Shown: in pieces, positions 58,885-64,000 of the stretch
Position numbering within the stretch: position 1 is the first letter of the stretch
Layout of the letters: the number at the start of each line of letters is the position of its first letter
Source: Ceratobasidium sp. AG-K
Taxonomy: Eukaryota > Basidiomycota > Agaricomycetes > Cantharellales > Ceratobasidiaceae
Length of the DNA stretch: 64,000 nt
Reading direction: 5' to 3'
Assembly: GCA_037039685.1 (NCBI GenBank)
Contig: JAWNGF010000002.1
Span: forward strand, 3,348,001-3,412,000
Program-made: the position numbers and the translations under genes
Notes under the pieces: generated by a model
The model's input: the letters and a program-made list of their open reading frames with translations, nothing else
Told to the model about the DNA's origin: nothing
Databases searched by the model: none

Positions 58885-61800
58885 ATGTCGCCTAAAAGTC
58901 GTGCATCGAGCAATTCCAACATGCGGTGGCATACTCGCGTTGTCTCCGGCCTAACAGCTGATACTGAGCCATGTATATCTGTCCATTTTGACACTGCTCA
59001 TTACCTGTTCAACTGCGGAGAAGGCACCACACGAGCGTTTATCCAACAAAAGTACGGGATCAAAAAGTCCAAAGTAATTTTTCTGACTCAGCCCAAGGTA
59101 GCCCGTATGGGCGGGCTAACCGGTGAGCCATCCAGTGCCGTGAGAATGCATCCCTTCTTATGACACAGCTTTTGCCTTCACCATAGGCATGCTTATGAGC
59201 TTGGCCGATAGTGGTGTAAATGACATTGATGTCGTTGGTCCCCAAGGGTTAAACCACTACCTTGCCTCGGCTAGACCCTATGTCTTTCGGTGAGGCAGAC
59301 TCCGCGCACACCCAATTCCAACTAATGAACAAACAGTGACTGGATGCGTACCAAAACTTCAGAAGTTTCTCACTCAGAAGGATTCGAAAAAGTATATGAA
59401 GATGTATTCATCCGAGTTTATGCGTTCCCGATGGCACCTCAAGTTGCTGAAGATATCTCTCTTCCCGTGAAGCGAAAGCCATCCGATTCAAGTCTGCGAT
59501 CCAAGTCTTCCAAGCGATTCGCTCGAGAAAATTCGGACGGAAGTGCAGGAAGCAGCTCCCCCCCTCAACGACAGCCTCTCATCAACCCAACCTCATTGAC
59601 CGGTATCGAAGCGGACGAGTGGCGAGCTACCATTATCCGTGATATGTTTCCGGGTCTACAAGAGGAAGGACAGGCGCTAACAGATACAGAGAGAGGTACT
59701 CCTGCGAAAGGCAAACAGTGGGTTCCACGGGCCCGTCGATCAATGCATCGACTCCCTAAGTTTGAGGGATCGCCTTCGACGTCTGTTGCATATTTGGTTA
59801 TAGGCCCCGAGATTCGGGGAAAGTTTGATCCGGTCGCTGCCGATGCTCTTGGGGTGTCCAGGCGTGATCGGGGAAAGTTGACGAAGGGAGAATCGGTCAC
59901 CGTGACGGTGGATGGAATTCACAACATTATTACGCCGGATATGTGTATGGGTCAAAGCGAGACTGCTACGGTATGTCACTATGGGTGGGAGGAGCAGAGC
60001 TAGTGCTCACATTCCCAGGCATTCTTGATTGTAGATTGTCCAACGACGGATTATATATCTAGCCTGCCCAACCTAAAGTCGCTCTTTCCGATTCAATCAG
60101 ATACGCCTTTCACTTTCGGTTCGGTATATCACCGCACTGGACCTGGCGTTCTCAGCGACCCCAGGTACCAATCGTGGCTCAAAGGAATTGCCACTGCGGA
60201 ATGTAATGTGTGGTCTGCTCATGGTAGTTTCTCCGTGCTTTACTAATAGGGATATAATATAGCATCTCGTCGCCAGTGAAGATTTCTCGCCAAATCCGGT
60301 ATCCTTCTATTCTAGCGCACACCTGTCCGCGGTGCTCTCTGAAATTGATGAGGGCATGTTTTTCTCTCCTCACCAAAGCGATCCGAAGTGCGACGAAAGG
60401 GAGCGTGAGTTTGTTGATGTCCACTCTCGTCGCCAAACCATACTCAGTTGGCTTCATCTAGTAAAAAGTATCTCCAACAAAATCCACCTGGTTGTTCCAG
60501 GCCAGGTGACCGAAATGACTCCCCCAAAACCTCCGGTTCTCAAGTTGTTCCCGGGGGTAAACCCCGATCTCTATAAGGAGGACCTTGGGGCACATTCACG
60601 AGGCGAAACCCTGCTATCGACTGAGGAGCAGAAGGAATCTGTCAAGCAGGCAAGGAGTCAGATAGCGGATGGGGCTTCTTTACAGGTTGCGGAGGTCCAA
60701 CCGGGAGATGACTTTCGTATCACAACACTGGGGACCGGGAGTGCATTGCCATCCAAGTATCGAAATGGTAAGCTGACCGGCTTTTGAAACGGGATTATAC
60801 TACATGTGTTTCTTAGTGATTTCGACTTTGATCCAAATGCCCGGATATGGCAACATTATGCTGGACTGTGGCGAGAATACGTGGGGTCAGTTGTGCCGTC
60901 GCTTCGGGACAGACCTGAATGCTACCGAAAACGCGTACTCGGTCTTGTCTGACCTTAGGTGCATCTTTATTTCTCATATTCACGGAGATCACCATATGGG
61001 GCTGTTGAAGCTCCTTACTCAACGACGTGAGGTATGCTTTTGAAAGGGTTTGTTGGCGCATATATTCAAGCCTTTTTGTCACGCAGCTCGTGCCTCCCCC
61101 CCAGGAACCGTTGCACTTGATTGTCAACCGAGCTACGGAGTTGTGTACTCGAGACTATCATGATTTGGAGGACCTTGGTTTAGACGATGATAATGGCGTC
61201 AAGATCGTTCAAATCGAGAAGACAAGGGCTCAGTACAACAAGGACAAAGATGTAACGTGAGTTTGTTCGTCTCCTGATCCACACTGCGCCAATAGTTTAT
61301 TACAGCCCTGCTCCTATCAAACTTGGAGAGCTAGCAGGCCTGCTTGGCTTCAACTTGATTGAAGCAGTACCTGTGCGCCACCGTGGCCCGGCGTGTTTTG
61401 GTATCGTTGCCCGGCATAGCAATGGTTGGAGTTTCGCGTGAGTGCCATCTTGATTAGTGAGAAAATATTTGGCCGACTTTTGGCTAGCTACTCCGGAGAT
61501 ACCATGCCATGCGAATCTCTCGCTGAGGCCGGTAAAAACGTGACTCTCCTCATACACGAAGCCTCTATGGCTGACGAAGAAGTGGAAAAGGCCCTAGAAA
61601 AAGGACACAGTACAATTGGCCAAGCAATTGAGATGGGGCAGAGGTAAGTTTCTGAGTTGGCGAGCCACCTGTTGTAAACATTGACTGACCCCTCATAGGA
61701 TGAACGCCAAACATTTACTCTTGACACATTTTTCACAACGGTATCCGAAGATACCAGTTGTCAAGTCTGGGCTAACTTCGACTGCGTTGGCGTTTGACTA

Positions 61801-61909
61801 CATGTCAATTCGGACGCCTGACTTCTGGAAGGTTAGCAATTATATGAATGCTTTGGAGTGTGTTTTCGAGTCTGAGGTACACGAGGACGAAGATGTGGCA
61901 ATCGAATAG
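58885..61909 (+). CDS. TRZ1: tRNase Z, long form (ELAC2/Trz1)
   Basis: Endonuclease that removes tRNA 3' trailers in nucleus and mitochondria. ATG 58885 ([20 protein letters not shown]) is the first in the frame. The N-terminal half is the inactive metallo-beta-lactamase fold typical of the long form: [38 protein letters not shown] and [21 protein letters not shown] linker rich in Ser/Lys follows (59480-59740). The catalytic half starts with [18 protein letters not shown], then [20 protein letters not shown]. The zinc motif [17 protein letters not shown] lies near 60964-61010. Next are [67 protein letters not shown] and [15 protein letters not shown]. All ligands expected from the family are visible. 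The end is HEDEDVAIE with TAG at 61907-61909. Confidence 0.93.
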
Positions 61910-62140
61910 TATAGTCGTCAATTTAAACGCACGATATCCAACTCATTATGCAATCTTCGTCTGATATTATGAGGGGTGTACGAGAATCCAAACACGAAAA
62001 CAGTAGTGTACTACGGTAGTCTTCCGAGAAGACAATTCCTTCATGGTTATGAGCAACGTGTATGCGTTCAAACCCTCAATGTACAGGCAAAGTCTGCATC
62101 TATTTGAGGAAAAAATAAGGCATAAGATACTGTTGGAGCC

Positions 62141-63119
62141 TCAATCCAAGTCGGGAGGGGCGTATGTATCATCCATGCGTGTGGTTCGGGTCCTGTTGCG
62201 ATCTATCATACCGTTAGCACGATATTTCCGCTTGAATACTTGAGACGAACATTTGTCTCTAGCGTTTGTGTTAGCGGTTCCAGCTGCTGGCTTTCGCGGC
62301 AAGAATTCCTTGTTCGGCATTAATGCGATCTTATAGGACGAGTCTTTGAGTAGCCAATCCTCAAGCAAGTCAAGGTTGCGTAAATTGGCTTTGAATAGCA
62401 CGTCGAGCGCGTCTATATCGTCCCTAGGTGAGAAAACCCATCAACGTTTCACCCAAAAATCGACACTGACCTCCGAGCAACGGTATAATTCCGAGGAACA
62501 TGTCAACAATCACATTGATAACCTGTGCAAGCCTGCTTAGCCTCTATTCTGGAGGGAAAATCATCAGCACCAGGCATACCATGCGTATGGGAATTGCGCT
62601 TGGGACTCCAAATACCCAACTGAGATACACTTGATACATTGAGAGAATAGTCCCAACAAAATCTCCGTATACCGGGAACGCGCTTATGATGTCGTCTACT
62701 CCAACCTTATGTCAAGTTAATTATAGGCACACAGGATGAATCAGCGAGAGGCGTACTTTGAAGGGAAGCCCAGCGTTGGTTAAAAATGGTAGTGCATCTA
62801 GCCACCTAATCGGCTCACTTGGTTAGCCCGCCAGAAGTGTCTAATGGTCGACCGAGTTGCTCACCAGGCAACCGTCCTAATGTGGTTGTATAGTCTAGAA
62901 AGTGATTGTGAACTAATGTACCAACCCATCGTGGTAACCCAAGAAAACCTACTTTTGTGCCTCCACATCCGTACGTGGTTTTCGCACAGGAAACGTATAA
63001 TATGTTGGATGGAACGGCCCCCATGATGAAGCGTACTCGTCAGCGTTTGTTGGTCTACGTGTATTGGCATTGGATGCACGACCAGTGAAGTACCGCAGGA
63101 TCTGAATGAAGGAATCCAT
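62141..63119 (-). CDS. DUF4112 family membrane protein
   Basis: Fungal/bacterial DUF4112 protein of unknown function, probably with two short membrane helices. The start is ATG 63119 (MDSFIQILRYFTGRASNANT). Exon joining gives DYTTTLGRLPRWLDALPFLT, then NAGLPFKVGVDDIISAFPVY and GDFVGTILSMYQVYLSWVFG, then PSAIPIRM. After an intron with an in-frame alternative stop comes VINVIVDMFLGIIPLLGG, then DDIDALDVLFKANLRNLDLL. The GxDdIIsxFPVyGDFvgtxlS and IPLLGd...fKANLRNLxLLE patterns define the family. The tail is basic and ends YAPPDLD at TGA 62141-62143. The donor of the intron near 62430-62472 is poorly matched (GTGTCG) but restores the frame. It is divergent from DcpS across 125 bp. Confidence 0.8.
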
Positions 63120-63244
63120 TATATTGCTGTGGTAGGTGAGTTGGAAAGGTATGATATAGCGATGACGTCGGAGCGCGGAGGGTTCGAATATCATCTAATC
63201 CCAGGGTCCAGCCAGATCTAGAAACCAACTTGCAATTGGCCACA

Positions 63245-64000
63245 ATGTCCTTGATGGAGATCAGCGTTGAGCGACTCGAGCACTTTCAACTTGAACGTAT
63301 ATTGAATGAAGGTATGCAATAAAAACTAATTTGCTCCGTTACACCCATCTGTCTGCTTCCTTAAATAGACCCGCTCAGCCATTCGATCTCCGTGCTGGGT
63401 ACACTTCCAGTTGTACACGAGACAAATCATGCCGTATCGACCGAGGCAAAGCGCGCTCCAGCAATTATCCAAGTAACCAAGACGCCGATCACAGTCACTG
63501 AAATCGCATCCATAAAGGGAGTCTTTGGCAAGCTCGAGACGATTGGACAAAACGACATTTACCACTGGATTCTGGGATGGTTGGATGAGAGGCGCAGCGC
63601 TGATGTTAAGATTACGCTCGTGGAGAACGCGACTGACGTTCATATTCGCAAAGTAAGCATTACACCTTCGCTTCATTAATAATTCCCAACTTACCATGGA
63701 ATAGTTTACAAAACAATCTTGGACCATGCTCCGAGAAACCCCGCAAGTCTACGCGGAAGTAGTCAAACCTTATATAGATGCGTTTCCCCCTAGTCGACTT
63801 CAATGGTTAGTCCAATTCTCTGTTTTTTAGGTTATTATTCATTATAGTAGTTTGCAGGGTTTACAATATACTCTCGCACGAGTCCGAGGCCGATCGAATA
63901 TTGTTTGAAGACCCATCGCCAACTGACGGATTCATCATTCTCCCTGATCTGAAGTGGGATGGCAACACCATGTCTACATTCTACATCCAGGCGATCGTGC
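63245..64000 (+). CDS. DCS1: Scavenger mRNA-decapping enzyme DcpS, 5' part (cut by window end)
   Basis: HIT-family pyrophosphatase that hydrolyses m7GpppN left after 3'-5' mRNA decay. The start is ATG 63245 (MSLMEISVERLEHFQLERIL). Exons: NEDPLSHSISVLGTLPVVHE, then VTKTPITVTEIASIKGVFGK (domain-swapped N-terminal dimer region), TIGQNDIYHWILGWLDERRS, KFTKQSWTMLRETPQVYAEV, then LQWVYNILSHESEADRILFE and PSPTDGFIILPDLKWDG, which are strong DcpS signatures. Introns lie near 63311-63368, 63654-63703 and 63805-63856. The HIT histidine triad lies beyond position 64000 and cannot be checked. Confidence 0.9.

Overview
Organism and overall character. The window is nuclear DNA from a filamentous basidiomycete. 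Genes are dense, lie on both strands and are cut by many short introns (about 45-110 bp) with fungal splice sites. STE3-type pheromone receptors, thaumatin-like proteins, a Tnp2-type (CACTA/EnSpm-like) transposon and an F-box-like protein point to an Agaricomycete. A Rhizoctonia/Ceratobasidiaceae genome is my best guess, but that is inference from gene content. Gene ends below were read by hand from splice signals, so internal exon edges are approximate. || Layout. 0.35-6.5 kb: an acidic EF-hand-like protein (-), the tRNA m5C methyltransferase TRM4/NSUN2 (+), and a protein with three divergent ubiquitin-like folds (-). 7.4-8.8 kb: STE3 receptor 1 (+), with an apparent 1-nt frameshift. 9.3-12.5 kb: UTP13, a U3 snoRNP WD40 protein (-). 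12.9-24.4 kb: copy A of an inverted duplication carrying a thaumatin-like gene, split by two DNA transposons: a 6.4-kb element with a Tnp2 transposase and an accessory gene (14039-20441), and a 3.0-kb CACTG-ended element without a complete gene (21132-24154). 25-32.7 kb: F-box protein, Ato/Gpr1 acetate transporter, Bir1/survivin, ribosomal protein eL42. 33.0-35.1 kb: copy B of the duplication in opposite orientation, with an intact thaumatin-like gene and the empty sites of both transposons. 35.9-45.5 kb: STE3 receptor 2 (-), a STE3 pseudogene with a nonsense codon (-), a large orphan gene with repeat-bearing exons (+), and a 5'-truncated STE3 fragment (+). 46-50.6 kb: orphan genes in gene-poor DNA. 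50.9-64 kb: housekeeping genes: class I methyltransferase, HDAC8-like deacetylase, glutamate decarboxylase, a small Gln/Gly-rich conserved protein, long-form tRNase Z, a DUF4112 membrane protein and the 5' part of DcpS. || How it fits together. Conserved RNA-processing genes (TRM4, UTP13, tRNase Z, DcpS, eL42) surround a rearranged accessory zone of about 40 kb with STE3 copies in several stages of decay, an inverted duplication and transposons. This resembles a pheromone-receptor (mating-type B-like) region, but I found no convincing CaaX pheromone-precursor gene, so its role in mating is unproven. Perfect TCACGTGA palindromes recur outside coding exons, often just upstream of start codons, and suggest a common bHLH-type promoter element.
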